Made by a program: the position numbers and the translations under genes
Source: Candidatus Heimdallarchaeota archaeon AB_125
Lineage (GTDB): Archaea > Asgardarchaeota > Heimdallarchaeia > Heimdallarchaeales > Heimdallarchaeaceae
Assembly (NCBI GenBank): GCA_001940755.1
Contig: MEHH01000201.1
Coordinates: 1 to 5,474, forward strand
Length of the DNA stretch: 5,474 nt
Reading direction: 5' to 3'
Shown: piece by piece, positions 5,470-5,474 of the stretch
How the letters are laid out: every line of letters starts with the position of its first letter
How positions within the stretch are numbered: the first letter of the stretch is position 1
Notes under the pieces: model-generated
Database searches by the model: none
What the model was told of the DNA's origin: nothing
The model's input: the letters and a program-made list of their open reading frames with translations, nothing else

Positions 5470-5474
5470 ATTTT

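Overview
The window is a piece of an A+T-rich archaeal chromosome. The clearest evidence is a full-length transcription factor B (TFB, the archaeal TFIIB homologue) and promoter-like BRE/TATA elements. Shine-Dalgarno-type sites precede sdhA and the 175-aa gene, so leadered translation is in use. The codon style, lysine/isoleucine-rich small proteins and an Sdh-fumarase gene set would suit an Asgard-type (for example Heimdallarchaeia-like) or another mesophilic archaeon. That lineage is only a guess, because no marker here settles it.

Left half, minus strand: three tightly packed genes read from right to left, sdhA (flavoprotein, 2648-933), sdhB (iron-sulfur protein, 933-166) and the first 54 or so codons of a class II fumarase running off the left edge. 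sdhA and sdhB overlap by one base (TGATG). The sdhB stop overlaps an ATG as ATGA, but that ATG is one base out of frame with the fumarase reading frame. Together the enzymes convert succinate to fumarate to malate, two consecutive TCA-cycle steps, or the reverse as fumarate reductase. No membrane-anchor genes (sdhC/sdhD) lie in or beside the visible part of the operon.

Middle: a 299-base divergent intergenic region (2649-2947) carries the likely sdhA promoter and a dyad. It is followed on the plus strand by three small genes without recognisable function: a 175-aa soluble alpha/beta protein with a charged tail, a 68-71-aa very basic protein, and a 64-aa protein with two membrane helices.

Right: a 421-base non-coding stretch (4014-4434) with a strong BRE/TATA-like element near its start and several weaker ones. 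It leads into tfb (4435-5379), which ends at a T-rich terminator. Another TATA-like element sits at the right edge for whatever gene follows.

The observations most worth checking are the frame discrepancy at the fumarase start, the shortened CxxCxxCxxCP spacing in SdhB, the missing anchor genes, and the long untranslated region upstream of tfb.
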